Positions 32,863-45,239 of a DNA stretch of 64,000 nt are shown here, piece by piece. The position numbers and the translations under genes were made by a program. This stretch comes from Siphonodentalium dalli (lineage: Eukaryota > Mollusca > Scaphopoda > Gadilida > Siphonodentaliidae), in assembly GCA_032622095.1 (NCBI GenBank), contig CP136068.1, positions 7,911,314 through 7,975,313 of the forward strand, given 5' to 3'. The notes beneath the pieces were generated by a model. The model made no database searches, was not told the origin of the DNA, and saw only the letters and a program-made list of their open reading frames with translations. Position 1 is the stretch's first letter, and every line of letters begins with the position of its first letter.

Positions 32863-34378
32863 ATGACGCTATATTTTGAGCGAGATGCATGGTGCAAATT
32901 TTAAAACTGTGTTTGAAATTGTAATTAAGTGCTATCTGACCCAGCTGCATTCGATCGGAATTGTTAATGGACCTGCATGCAAATGTAAATGCCGCCTCTC
33001 ACAAAATGTCAGGTTCGTATTGGTTGAAGCTGATGACATGCACTACTTTATATAAGGCAGAACATCGAGTTATTCGCAGAGAACCGAGTACTCGGTATAG
33101 AGAATCGGAGCCCTCGGCAAAGAATCGGAGTCGGCAAATAAAAAGTCGATCTTTGTATATTCTGATGACCAGTGACTATAATTTACGAAACGCTGTTCTA
33201 ATATTGTTGTTGTTGACGATATATGTCGCCGCGATGACTCAATAGAAAATATGAATCGTCTCTCACATACTCTCGAAACTCGGTACAGCTGTCATACGGT
33301 TTAAGTTCCTATATATTAACTGTTCACACGGCGCACCGTTCTATTATTTTCTCGTTCGTTTTCACTTAGCTGGATCTTAAATATTGGCATATCATAGACT
33401 GTTTATAGATTCATAATTTGAAAACCGAATCATCCGATCGAGAATTTAAACATCGCATTGGTACACGTACATGCACAATGCCATGTAGTTTCAAGCGCGA
33501 TCCGAGGCAGAGTGAAATCTATCCCATTATCCATGCACGATACACAGCAGGTTATCTTACTCCAGGTTAGGTATATGAAGAGCAGGGATATGCCTAGAGG
33601 GCCTCGTACACTGATGTGTGTCCATCTTGGAATTTGCAGCTCACCCCATTGAACAGTGGGCGGAACTGTTGGAAATATATATATTTTCGTCAAACATTTT
33701 GAAAAACACACTGGAGGAATATATTTTACTTTTGTCTACATAAAAACAATAACATATCACACCATGCACGTAATGGTATACTATCAGAACAATTTGCTAT
33801 GATTTCGGGGGGGGGGGGGGTCTTGCTAATTTAGATATGATGTTGTTTGCAACGGGCATCTCCTTGATATGATGACTATACTTATGTTGTCCAAATTGGC
33901 ATATACATCTACATGTAGACCGACATCTCCGTTCTATGAGAAATATAATTATTTTGAGCAAAGTTGCCAAACGCACCGTCAGATCGGGAGGGCCCGGGCA
34001 CCAAAATTAACAAAGACGTGTTTGTCTCAACTTTATTCCATGCTTATATGTATATATAGGCACTCCCATGAAACATGCACACATTCCAAACAGATGTTTC
34101 ATGCATGAAATTTCCAACTGTTGAAATATCCCCCAACACCACGTCCCTGATAAAAACATATATACCTTAATCTCAATGTGACATGTACATACATGAATAC
34201 ATGTACATATATATTACACCTAGTCATTTACACTGGTTGGAAAACCAAACTAAACAATATAAGAACAATTTCAACCAACTGATGCATGCATGAAATTTAC
34301 AATTGTTGAACAGTTTGGCCTAAGTTGGGGTTTAAGTGCTCCCAAACCCAAGTCCCTGGTGCAGAGTCAATGTATATA
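32863..34378. other. Noncoding sequence right of the satellite
   Basis: No gene recognised. There is a poly-G run at about 33808-33820. The segment 34105-34149 (GAAATTTCCAACTGTTG ... CCACGTCCCTG) resembles a right end of the hAT family at 8432-9554, and 34290-34360 resembles it too, so truncated relics are likely. Open frames at 32961-33245 and 33430-33711 carry no domain. Confidence 0.4.
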
Positions 34379-34665
34379 TCACATCCTGCTCATTCACAAG
34401 TCATGGCGCTTTATTTTGTCGCCCACCAAACTGTGTGTTAATACACGGATACTCGTATTTATAGAGTTCCAACATGTCCAAAGACAACCAGAACCAGACT
34501 GAACGTGTGGCATGTATACATGTATCACATCCTACTCATTCACAAGCGTTGAAGCTTCATTTTTTCGCCCACCAAACTGTGCGTTAAAACACGGACCCTC
34601 GTCGAGTTTCTCCAGGTTGTTAACATTTTCAAAGAAAACAAACCGAACACGCAACAGATCTGGTT
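34379..34665 (+). repeat. Tandem duplication of about 145 bp, two units
   Basis: TCACATCCTGCTCATTCAC at 34379 recurs as TCACATCCTACTCATTCAC at 34524. Both are followed by CGCCCACCAAACTGTG-GTTA and ACACGGA segments. The copies are moderately diverged. Confidence 0.7.
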
Positions 34666-34993
34666 CGAATTAAGTATGTTTTACATTCTCAGATATTCCA
34701 TCAGTTGTTCGGGGCACGTGCGTTGGATTCGTAACCCCACAACACAGCTGGGAATCCGTTCTCACACCCAGAAACAAAAGAACGTGTGCCTAAAACAATA
34801 GTCCCTTACCCTTGGCATTCGAGTTTTTTTACCGCTGACTTCCGGACAATGTGGTGTGGATTTGCGTGGCGCGTTGAAAGTCACTGCTAGGTGAGATCAA
34901 CGTACGACATATATGTTATTAAGGTGGGCTTTGAGTTGCTGTGATCCCTCTCATAAGATTTAATATTATATGCTTCATTCGACGACGGATTCG

Positions 34994-35449
34994 TTAAAGA
35001 TACGGGCGGCGTTGCCGGTGTGTATGCTGTTAAAATATTCAGCTCCGTCAAAAAACACCATAAACAGAAAGAATAGTATAATATAAACAGACTTTGTTCT
35101 TATATCAATCAGAAATATGGCATAAACAGTATGTTACTGTCAAATGTTTTCCTTTGTTGTGTAAACAAAAGCAAAAAACGTTACAGAACCTGACTGTTGT
35201 TTAGATTCGGATATGGTAAACATAAAGAGCGTTATTTGTTACTGTTTTCCTGATATGGAAATAATAAAGAGCTTTATATCATTTGTGTGTGATTAACCAA
35301 TAGAATTGCGCTGTGTTATGTAAACATAAGCAATACGTCTGGTTATGTATGGCATATGAACAAAACTATATACTGTTTAATATTCCTTCTGTTTATGGCG
35401 ATTTGAACAAATATGAAATTTTCTGCAACGAACGCCGCCTGTGCCTTAA
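34994..35449. mobile_element. TTAA MITE family B, copy 2
   Basis: The left end is TTAAAGATACGGGCGGCGTTG and the right end is AACGCCGCCTGTGCC followed by TTAA (35446-35449). The interior matches the copy at 2540-3041: AACAGAAAGAA, GGCATAAACAGTATGTTA, AAACATAAAGAGCGTTA and TTTGTGTGTGATTAACC. It is about 456 bp with no protein. Confidence 0.8.
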
Positions 35450-35735
35450 AAGACTTATTGTGGACCTGTTCGGGAGTGTGGAGCTGATAAGTTAGTTATC
35501 AGGCTGTATGAAAACTGGGGGAATGTAGCATCCTATACTGACATCGCCGAACATTTCAAAGAAATCAACTGTACCATTCCATAGAACAAAACATCGTCTG
35601 AACTGCGGTCAATTGTAAATATTTATTGTCAATTTGGATTAGTATTCGTAAAAAATAACTACTTTAAGCAAGATTATTCTCAATTTTAATTTGATAACCC
35701 TACCGTAGTGTATCACATCACTTTAATAATCGCGT
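35450..35735 (+). repeat. Dispersed repeat E, copy 1
   Basis: Matches 61571-61950 over CATCGCCGAA-ATTTCAAA, ACATCGTCTGAACT, TTGTCAATTTGGAT, AAGCAAGATTATTCTC and ATCACTTTAA. The copies are diverged and the 61-kb copy carries extra sequence in the middle. The element class is unknown. Confidence 0.65.
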
Positions 35736-35787
35736 TATAATCGATATATATGTACACCACTCTTACAATATAATAATAGAACATATC

Positions 35788-36060
35788 TTAACCCTTCCAT
35801 GATTGGAGTTTCCTGATTTTGTTTACAAAAATCAAGTGCCAATGAATTCTCTGATATATGCTCCAATAGGGTGCCTCGCATATATACGAGAATACATTGT
35901 ATGGCCTAAAGCTATAGTTTTTACGTTTGCCTTATAAGCCAGTGCATTCTGTTATATACGACAGGCTCCCTATGGGAGACTCGCATATATATATCAGAGT
36001 GTGAACTGACGAGTGATCTTTAATGCTGCACCAACGCAGCTCCTGTCACGAAATGGTTAA
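35788..36060. mobile_element. TTAA MITE family C with two palindromes
   Basis: TTAACCCTTCCATGATTGGAG at the left and TCCTGTCACGAAATGGTTAA at the right form an imperfect inverted terminus ending in TTAA. Inside are two diverged copies of the GCCAATGCATTC hairpin (about 35836-35907 and 35940-36008), then CTTTAATGCTGCACCAACGC. The same right part is present at 63050-63095. It is related to family A by the palindrome but has different termini. Confidence 0.65.
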
Positions 36061-37832
36061 AATAACACAAACTGTTCAAGCTAGAAATCGAATCTATAGT
36101 TACTGCTCATTTTTGGTACTAGTTTAGTCGGTCATCAATATTATGCCAACATGAAATACTTAAAGACTGAAGTTCCCAGAAAGATGTATTTGAGTGATAC
36201 ATGTACATGTATATATTGTCGCCTCAAAAGAAAGATCCTTTTCTACAACAATAGAGAGCGTTTCTTGTTTTTTTCTCTTCTTGATATGGTAAAGTAAAAA
36301 GCGCTTGTGTGGAAATGTGGAAGAGACTGAAACTGTCCCGTATCCTTGGGGGTGATTAGTTGTGATCTCTCTCATAAGATTTATTATCAGAAACAGTTGT
36401 GGTTAATACGCAAACTCCACAGCTATGCAGTATTATAGTGATCTGTGAAGTATGTTGTGTTTTAACTATATAGAACTGTATCCGAAACTATCGATGACCA
36501 GTCGGAACTGCATGGCTGATGGGCAGAAATCACTTGCAACGAGATAGTATGTACTTTATGTAATGATGCATTAGGGGAATAATTTCATTTTATTCTAGTC
36601 TACATATGACTTAATCAGAAAAGATTTAAATATTTGAAACCCTATTACTACAGAAAACCGAATATTTTGAAACCAGCCGCATTGCTTTGTAGTGGCAATA
36701 AAGACGAACACTGGTAAATCTCGCGTTATATATTAAAAAAGCCCAAAATATATAAACGCCTGAATCACGAGGCAAATGATTCGCTACATGTTAGAACCGA
36801 CCATTGTCAATTTTTGTATACCCCCCCCCCACTTTCCCAACTACCACTAAATATCATAACTATGTTTTCCATACTCATATGCATAATATATACAGAATTA
36901 TGCTTGCAATATTTGATCAAATATGTTATACCTATATTTCTAAATGTTCTTACTTGTATAGTCCTGTTCTCACTCTGTATGTCATAATACGACGATGATT
37001 TATATAACAAACTGAATTGACCACTGATTCCGATCAATTCATTTATCGCTCGATATATATCTATGCACGTTTAGTAAAAGACATCTTTGCAAATTGACGC
37101 TTGTATATAAACGCCAAGCTTTAAATTATATGCCCATGCAGTTATCATTCACTGTTGTTACTTTCCATGGATCAAAATATGCCGATAACCAAATGGAATA
37201 CTTTTATACGCACTATAAAAAAAAGGTTTATTTGAATAATATAAATTGTCGCATCAATAAGATAAAACAATGTTTTTTTGCTATATAGCAATAGAGACCA
37301 TCCGTTGGTTCTGTTTTCCCCGATGTGGTATTAATAAAGAGGGCTTGTGTGGAATTGTGAACAAAAATAGCCCCTTGCCCAAATTGGCATTCATATTTGG
37401 TTCAATTCACTCAAAAATACAACATGAGTTTATGCGACTCTTGGTCTATATATATACGACATTTGCAATGGCCTACACGCTCATTAGATAATATTGAGAC
37501 GATATTCTGAATAAGTGATGTATATTGTGATACCACGTCGAGTGTTGATGATGCACGTGTATCTGTCGTAAAGTATATATGATTTCACTTCTGATGTTAA
37601 AATTGTTTTACATCTTTTTGCGACATATTTATACGGTCCCAGCCAGTTATATATACTGTTTATATTAGAGTGTTTATATCAGAAGTCGACGCACGCTCTT
37701 GTATTGCTTATATATTTGGACCGACCCCCCCCCTGCTTTTTGTTCTAAGTGTACGATGCACGTGTTATAATCATCCTTCATATCTCGACATAATGCTGGT
37801 AATGATTCAATGATTGTTTAGTTTAAAATGTC

Positions 37833-37836
<4 letters not shown>
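36061..37836. other. Noncoding sequence with two related short blocks
   Basis: Blocks near 36236-36325 and 37266-37365 share ACAATAGAGA/GCAATAGAGA, a TCTTGATATGGTA-like segment and GCTTGTGTGGAA-TGTG. They recall the interior of family B MITEs and are probably decayed relatives. TTGTGATCTCTCTCATAAGA near 36360 resembles 34940. No gene recognised. Confidence 0.4.

Positions 37837-37881
<45 letters not shown>
37837..37881. repeat. TA microsatellite
   Basis: About 22 uninterrupted TA dinucleotides. Confidence 0.95.
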
Positions 37882-38493
37882 CATAGTCGTATAAGAGCGA
37901 CGCATTTTATCCCAAAGGGTTAAACAGATGCGGAGATTTAAACCAGAAACTTTTAGAAACGCAAACATGTTCGGTAGCGAAATATTTCACCGATAGATCA
38001 CTACGCTACCAATACGCCATACCGCATGGAATTCCAAAGAAGTAAGCAAAATAAAATAAAGCGACAAAGTATTTGGACAAATTGACAACATAATCATGAA
38101 TCGCGAGAGTTTGGGAAAAATGTTAATTAGGCCACGAAGCGATTGGGATAACTCTTGAGCAGGAATGGGGAGAACTATATTTTTACACGTAGGGGTGAGC
38201 GGCGCGGTCGGTGTCAATTTTCTTTCCAACTTATCGATCGAAGAAGACGGTCACCAATTTTTGAAAACCCTCCCTCCCTCCCATTTTTCGTGGTTGTTGG
38301 AGAGCACACAGGGTTGATGTCTTTGCCCCCCCCCCACCTTTCGGGGTTTGTTTTTGATGGCGGCGGTTATTGCGCCTCAAAAATTGTTAATTGTTTTTAT
38401 TATTATTCATGTATCGGCTTCCTGTAATTATGTTTTGCTAAACAGGTAGCTAAAACCGCATTCCATTGTTTGTCTTTATTTTAACCCTGTGGG

Positions 38494-38497
<4 letters not shown>
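37882..38497. other. Noncoding sequence
   Basis: No gene recognised. There is a poly-C run near 38325-38335. Overlapping frames at 37987-38427 have no motif. Confidence 0.35.

Positions 38498-38524
<27 letters not shown>
38498..38524. repeat. TA microsatellite
   Basis: About 13 TA dinucleotides. Confidence 0.9.
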
Positions 38525-41500
38525 ATGTATTTTCTTTATATCATACGTTGTATAATTTATGAGAATAAACTATTGTGTGAGATAATCAGTGTCGAATGAA
38601 AGCGAAAATGGGGGGTTATCACACTCGCAATTGACACGAAACTGTGTAAGACATTTACGGATAATTATCAAGATATCATTTCCGTGCCCTACTATATACC
38701 TAAAGATAAAACAAAGGTGTCATAATTATTTACATATATTGTCATAGACCAATCGTCGACACGACTATTTGTGCATAGACAAATGTGTGTTTGGACGAAG
38801 TACATGTATCGGGCTGCAGATTTCAAATTAAACCTCTATATTACTTTCGGGGGGTCAAATTGTTCTATAAAAATAATTAGATACTTATACACGGACAACA
38901 TCCTAGTGAGACTTATTAGAGTGTTATCCACAGGGGTCCGGGAACATTTTAATTTAATTTTATTATATTATAATAAATAAAATAAATGTTCCCGTACCCA
39001 TGTTGTATTATCGCATCAGAAAGAAAAAAAAATCTTTTTACTATACACCAGTATAATGATCGTTCGATGGTTGTTTTCCCCCCTCATGTTCCACAACTAT
39101 AGAACGGCACGTGGTACACTGTAGAAATATCAAAGAAAACCCTTGGCATTTTGTTTGTGCTGCTAACACAATTATGTTACTATATAGGACTATTAAAACG
39201 ATCACAATTACATGTACACAAGAGTTTTGATCTCTATTATAATTGGATGTTAAATATTGAAGTTCCGTAGAAAATTTCAAATCGTTAGAGACAATTTTAA
39301 GAAGTTTAAATTTCTTCTGGCAATATAATCGGCTTCGTTTCTCCATAAATGAGATCTTGTTATTCCATCGACCAATATTTACAACATCTGTTATTCAAAA
39401 CCAAACTACATATGAATACCGTCTTTCTCAACACCCAAGTTTAACGAATTTCGAAAAGAAAAGTTGGGAAGATCCATTTCTCCGAGTGACACATTTCTTG
39501 GAGTCGGATAACAGTGCTACTAACTCTGATAATTACCAATCTCAATACTCGAGATAAAACACAGATATACACGGCTCACTTAGCTCTATCTCCGTTTTGT
39601 GGCTAATAACATTTAACATGAGTACTGTGTGACGACGGGGGCCGTGTAGCTCACGAACTATCAAACATTAATAAACGCTTAAATGCAGATAGCTTTGAGA
39701 TAATGTTACCAAACATCGTCCAGACCGCACAATATGACTAGAATTTTCCCGAGAGAATTTTTACCCATAAAACTCAAGAGCAAAGACGTGAAAGACCCAC
39801 AAGTTGTATTTTTGTGGTGTCCGATTTGAATATACATACATGTATATAGAGCTGAATGCTCACCCCAATCCATACTACATGCAATTACATCTGCCCCTTC
39901 CTAGCCCAAGATATTTTCATGATTAGAACCTCAAGTTTACTAAATATTGAAAAGTTTTAAATACTGCCCATATGCGGTAGACTTTTTGCGCGTCTATTTG
40001 GAACTCAATCACGAGGTTGGTTTTAAGCACTATGTATATCTGTGTGTATCTCAACTGTTTTCTCAACTTCGTGGACTTTTCTTTCCCAAACACTCGTTTG
40101 CGAACCGGATTATTGGATTTATCGAACTTCTTAGTCATGACAACATGGTGCGTGTGCTTCCTGTGTAGATCGCCGCCACACCTCCCGTTTATATTTCAAT
40201 AAAAAGGCATATCTATAGACGGAAGCTACATGTATACATGACATTTCAAGTTTTCAACACACACTTTATTATCTGCGTCACTTTCCATGGGGAATTAGGC
40301 AAATCTTCATTATGCATGCGTGACTATCATACATTGAAATACTTTACCGACTGCCAGATGTCTTTATTTCGTGGGATTTATAAAAAATAACGAACGCTTT
40401 CGGACTACATATATGGGTTGCTGGGAAATTACTAAATGTCCACCTCATGAAGCCATCTATATTCTGAAGAATTGCGTTAAAGGCATTATCCGGTTATATT
40501 CATGAGGGATAACATTTACCAAATTTTATAGACAAATGACTTTCAATTCTGCGAACCAACGTCAATTCAATTCACACAACAGAAAGCAATGTATTCCTTG
40601 TCTGTGACAGTACTGGACGGTGTATTTCTACACCGAGGCCGCCATCTCTCTATTCAGGGCGTACTCGTTTAACAAAGATGAATTCCCCGTGAATGTCGAT
40701 CCAAGCGAAAATAACAGCAATATGCATTTAAAGTGACTTAATACCTTGGAAGTGGGTCCATGCCTAATAACATACAAGTATGTAAAACAACTATATAGCA
40801 TCAACAAGTACAAGAAACAATAGATTGATTTTTTCTTATTTTAATTATTAATAACTTTCCAATAATGGAATTTCGCACGTCAAAACCACTGTTATGTAAA
40901 CATTACTGTTACAGTGGAATTACCGATAAAAGTCCAATTATTCCAATAAAAACCAGATTTTAACAACAAAAATGCAAAGCATTGAAACGTATTCTGAAAA
41001 TCATATTCAGACTAAGCTATTTGAACAGCGACGTTTGATGGCGAATCACGTAGTATTTTTGTTTACATTACAATGGTTTCAACACCAGAAATTTCTTTCA
41101 GAATCAGAATCAGAATTTTTAATCTCAAATCGCCGGACGTGTCCGGTATAACAGAGTGTAGTTATATATATGAATACACGTCAATATATACAAATAGATG
41201 GTAATGCGGTTGAAAGTAATATATATAGTTCAATAATCATGTGCACGTTCGGGAAGGGTGTGATATGGGCGTACGTGGTGTGATTTAGTTGGGGGTGGGT
41301 GCTTCAAGGTTCGCGTGGTTATGCCACAGGGGGCTCCATTGGGCGATGGGCGTCTCGGATGAACATACTAATATTGGTGAGGGTTCTTTTATTTGTGCAC
41401 GTGAAGAGGGCATTGAGTTTGTGGGCATTTGGACGCGTGTGGTAGTATGATTTAAGATATTTTCGTCTCAAATCGCATAGTTTTTCTTTATTGGAGAACT

Positions 41501-41760
41501 GTCAATAGTGAATATTAGAACAAAGTTTATCTATTTCTACGTGTTCTTCTTGGTACTGTTGTTTTTACAGACTTTTATATTTTTGGCACATTTATCCACT
41601 GTGAACGCTTGGGCCCCTTTAACCTCCATATCTATGTCTGCTTAATTACATTGGCAAGATGATATGTACCCGCAATAAATTGATTGTATAAAGGACGTGT
41701 TTGTTTTCGCTCGTTCAGCTGTATATTATGACTAGCGAATCGGGGGTGATTGATTATCTG
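38525..41760. other. Noncoding sequence
   Basis: Apart from the hairpin at 38935-38999, no gene, RNA or array is recognised. An AGAATC triplet repeat near 41101-41118 followed by TTTTTAATCTCAAA could be the reversed 3' tail of a LINE, but no coding homology adjoins it. Open frames at 39041-39346 and 39923-40202 have no domain. Confidence 0.4.
38935..38999. repeat. AT-rich palindrome
   Basis: CGGGAACATTT at the left pairs with AAATGTTCCCG at the right, and the AT-rich interior pairs around TTATATTATAA. Arms are about 27 bp, so it could form a hairpin or cruciform. Confidence 0.7.
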
Positions 41761-42660
41761 TGTTACCGAACGGAAGTAAACAAATTAACACAGAAGAGCT
41801 CCTAAGGGGAAATAAACAGTTATGTTCTTCGGGGGGTTTATACATAATCCCGCGAGAGCAGCGAGATTCGAGCCGATAATCAGTTTAGTGTAATTTTAAG
41901 AGATAGGTCAAGTGACCTATTTTGACTCGGGATTTCCATTCATATTTGAGGAGCAAAAGTTATATTAAGATGGAGATGCACGTTTGGCATAAATACATCC
42001 ATGCACATACGGCAAGAGATTTTCAACAAAGTATTTCTCTGGATTATTCTGACGAAAAATCTTGAATTTCACATATTACCATCTTCATTGTTTGCAGAAT
42101 CAGAACAATTATTAAGAGGTGACATAAACATTAGATTATAATACATGTGGGAGGTTGAAATATTATTTTCTTTGTTGTCCCTTTCGGTACCAAGAACTGC
42201 CAGAATAATTAATAATTTGACACAACACTCCAATAACGAAATAGCTTATTGTCTTGGCTCCATGAGAGGAGGCTTCATTTGTATCATTAAGTGGAGTTAG
42301 ATTTTTAATTGCATAATATTATGTCATCAGATAAGATATCATGGATATATGATCTGCATATTTGAATCATATCTAACTTACAGAAGTTCTTGGTACCGGA
42401 AAAAGGCGAAATTTTAAATAATTTCCATGCCATAAAAGTGAAGTAAATGAGATTATAAAAGTGAAGTAAATGAGATTATAATAACCAATTGTTCGATGGT
42501 TTTTAAATATTGTATCACAATAACAAATTTCACAAATAAATTTCTGACAGATTTTGAGAAAATCCATTTATAAATACCATGAAATTTTGGACAAACGTGC
42601 ATCTAACCCTTAAAAGCAGTTACAGACGTAAATAAATCAACACAGAAATGCTTCACATAC
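41761..42660. repeat. Repeat block with imperfect inverted ends
   Basis: AGATGCACGTTTGG near 41974 is mirrored by CAAACGTGCATCT ending near 42604. Inside, TTTCGGTACCAAGAACT (about 42182-42198) is mirrored by AGTTCTTGGTACCGGAAA (about 42385-42402). A short unit, AAAAGTGAAGTAAATGAGAT, is duplicated at about 42435-42479. Sequence at 41768-41850 (AACACAGAAGAGCTCCT, GGGGAAATAAACAG) resembles 42622-42690. It is probably a degraded foldback element with a neighbouring duplication. Confidence 0.5.
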
Positions 42661-42748
42661 AGGCGAAATAAACAGCTCTTTTATTGTGGGGTGCATACCT
42701 TATCCCAAGAGAATGGTACAACCCATCAACATTGTAATGAATTATTCG

Positions 42749-42842
42749 GCGGGAGGTCAAATTATCCATTTTGAATGATGGATTTCGATGAAAGTCTCGA
42801 GCGCATAAGTTACATATAACGTAGATCATGCCATGAATTTCT
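42749..42842 (+). repeat. Direct repeat P, unit 1
   Basis: CGGGAGGTCAAATTATCCAT ... GATGGATTTCGATGAAAGTC ... TTACATATAACGTA is nearly identical to 43257-43357, 508 bp further right. Both units overlap the end of MITE family F, suggesting duplication involving that element. Confidence 0.8.
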
Positions 42843-43465
42843 ACTTTAGCTATAACGCCCGTAGAGCTCATATTCCAATAATACAAAACCTTGGAACTTT
42901 TTGAAGTTTTGACCGGTAACTTTATAAAGTCGAAAAAATAACGCGGGTCATATATTTCTTAGTTATCATCTGTTCCTTGATGATGTACTTCGCTGTAGAC
43001 GAATGTCCCAATTCAAAATTACATGCTTTTCCTTGGTATTTGTGAGCCGATATCGCAATAAACAGTGTATTAATTAACAAGGAGAAATTCCATAATTGTT
43101 AGCGACGCAAAGCAAAACGTGAAAGTTCGAGTTGGGACCTTCACCAACAGTGAAGTACATTTATATTACCTGCGATATTATATCGACTTTACAAGGTTCA
43201 CTGTCGAAACTTCAAAAAGTTCAAAGGTTTTATACTGGTGGAATATGATCTCTATTCGGCGGGAGGTCAAATTATCCATTTTGAATGATGGATTTCGATG
43301 AAAGTCTCGACAGCACAAGTTACATATAACGTACATGTAGATCATGCCATGAATCTCTGAGATACAAGGTTCACTGTCTAAACTTCAAAAAGTTCCAAGT
43401 TTTGTACTGGTGGAATATGATCTCTACGGGCGTTAGCCAGAGTAGAGATTTATGTCATGATCTAC
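42821..43465. mobile_element. MITE family F, copy 1
   Basis: The left end, GTAGATCATGCCATGAATTT, continues through CAAAACCTTGGAACTTTTTG. It is mirrored at the right by CAAAAAGTTCCAAGTTTTG ... ATTTATGTCATGATCTAC. The interior GGAGAAATTCCATAATTG and GAGTTGGGACCTTCACC are shared with 49260-49757. This copy contains an extra internal end (43170-43357), so it is compound. No protein is encoded. Confidence 0.7.
43257..43357 (+). repeat. Direct repeat P, unit 2
   Basis: Second unit of the repeat described at 42749. It is nearly identical over about 95 bp, with a few extra bases near ACGTACATGTAGATC. Confidence 0.8.
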
Positions 43466-43830
43466 ATATAACAGTAATTTATTAAATTGACGCAGTTGTG
43501 AAAATAATGTTTACTAAGCGACGGCTTGGGACATTTATCTTTAGGATGTGTTTAGTTTTGAATTTCATATTGAATTTTCACAAGTATATACCAATAACTT
43601 ATATATATAGGCCAGGAAATACAAGTCAGAAGAAATTCCGAAACAAATAAATTGGTTGTGAGAGTGGACAATCCACAGTTTTATTTGCAGTTCATCGTTC
43701 ATACTCCGGTGCACCTTATATATCTCTGCGATAAATTTCCTGAAAATACCCATGTGAGAAATACATGTACCGACATCAGTTTGTACCTGGTATGCAAGCC
43801 CGAAGTTGCTTTGTGTGACCCACATTATGT

Positions 43831-44205
43831 GGCTAAAAGTTCTCTTGGCCCTTTGCTATATAGCTATCCAAATTACTTTCAAAATTTGTAATAGCCCAAC
43901 ATCAGGTTACGATTATATATTTTTTCTCCCAATTGTTAACTGTGGTGACGGTGTTTCTGCTGTGATTTTAATATAGTTACATTTTGGACCTTTTGCAGTA
44001 CGCCCCACCGCGGTTCTCAATGGGTATACACAGCCTATTTGTGATTGGGACCTTTAAAAAACTTTCCGCCGTCAGGCTACCAATTACTTCTATATTTTAG
44101 TTGACACCACAGTAGAGATCTTGTATCATACTCCACAATATGTATTCAGGACGTGTCATCGCCTGCATGCATACCAGTGGTTTTAAGAACCTACCCTCAG
44201 TCGAG
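43831..44205 (-). repeat. Dispersed repeat D, copy 2 (inverted)
   Basis: Inverted, nearly identical partner of 14192-14558. Landmarks: GCCCAACATCAGGTTACGAT, GTTAACTGTGGTGACGGTGT, CGGTTCTCAATGGGTATACA and CTACCCTCAGTCGAG at the right edge. A few substitutions and short length differences separate the copies. Confidence 0.85.
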
Positions 44206-44489
44206 TAAATTATTTTCCGTCCAATGAAACCGTATGGGTTAATAAACAAGTGTCAGTGGGCGGAGTAACAGAGCGGAATTTCTCCGATCGAAAGCGATGC
44301 TTGCAAATACAACAGACATAAACAATGGCTTCGAAATTATATATTCGGTACGATTCGGATTAATTTGAAGGATGTGCTAGACCTGATAGATAGGCCTGCG
44401 CATGGTACCAACTTCGCCTCCCATAAATATAAATAGAACTCACTCACGTCCGTGTATTTGATTTACTTTATTGTACCATGGTTTGCAAA
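44206..44489. other. Noncoding sequence
   Basis: Nothing recognised. Confidence 0.35.
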
Positions 44490-44559
44490 TCAAATTATTT
44501 GTCGTAAAAAAATCATCTGAAAGTTAACACCGAGGAAATGACTTAATTTTATGCTTTTA

Positions 44560-44705
44560 AATAGTTCTAAAGCATCATTTTTGATGACGACCTTATTTTT
44601 TGCTCTCGGATGCAGCTTTCCGGGTGATGCAGCGAGTTCATCTCCCGAAAAAGAATAGTCGCACACACGACAAATATTATCTGCTGTAATTTTATGTCGC
44701 GCCGA
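44560..44705 (-). pseudogene. Possible exon or gene fragment with a Cys-x2-Cys motif
   Basis: The minus frame reads SARHKITADNICRVCDYSF followed by SGDELAASPGKLHPRAKN. ICRVC and the balanced composition look more protein-like than most frames here, and could be part of a small Cys-rich domain. A TAA lies four codons upstream of the S, and the open frame begins with GTG, so this cannot be a complete gene. It would have to be an internal exon or a fragment. The frame runs open to 44490, but the last part is AT-rich and unconvincing. No function is assigned. Confidence 0.25.
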
Positions 44706-44846
44706 CACAGGCCATTACTATTGCGAAGCACAACAAATAACACGTGGGGACACCTGTCAATCATCGATGTATTTTTTTTAATCCGTGACGTCATTTTGGG
44801 GAAGCTCTTCGCTGAATAGAAATGGTTTTGGCTACATAAGCTCCAG

Positions 44847-44871
44847 ACTCTATATTTCAAATATAGAGTCG
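44847..44871. repeat. Short perfect hairpin
   Basis: GACTCTATATTT and AAATATAGAGTC flank a one-base centre. It may be incidental. Confidence 0.5.
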
Positions 44872-45239
44872 ACGTTCACCCAGACTGGTATACATGTATA
44901 CAATAAGGGCATATTGTGCAGGTCGTGTGCAGGATCCTCCAGACCTATACATGTGCCATCATGGAGTTCAGGTAATGCCATTAATTACATAATGATCAAA
45001 TCCACGGGAAGTGTCTGGCAGACAGTATATTTATCGATCCAGAAACATAATCTGGGGGTGTAATTACGGGATCGGAAAAGTTGTTTTTACTAAACTATCA
45101 TTTTACTTCCAACTGACAACACAGAAATCACCAAACATAAAAACTATACAGCGAAAAATCTAGTACCTTAACAGGAAACTATAATAAATATTTGGCGATA
45201 CATGCACAGGACATACAGACCACTCCTTCTTGCCATTCT
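44872..45239. other. Noncoding sequence
   Basis: Nothing recognised; the open frame 44785-45063 has no domain. Confidence 0.35.
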
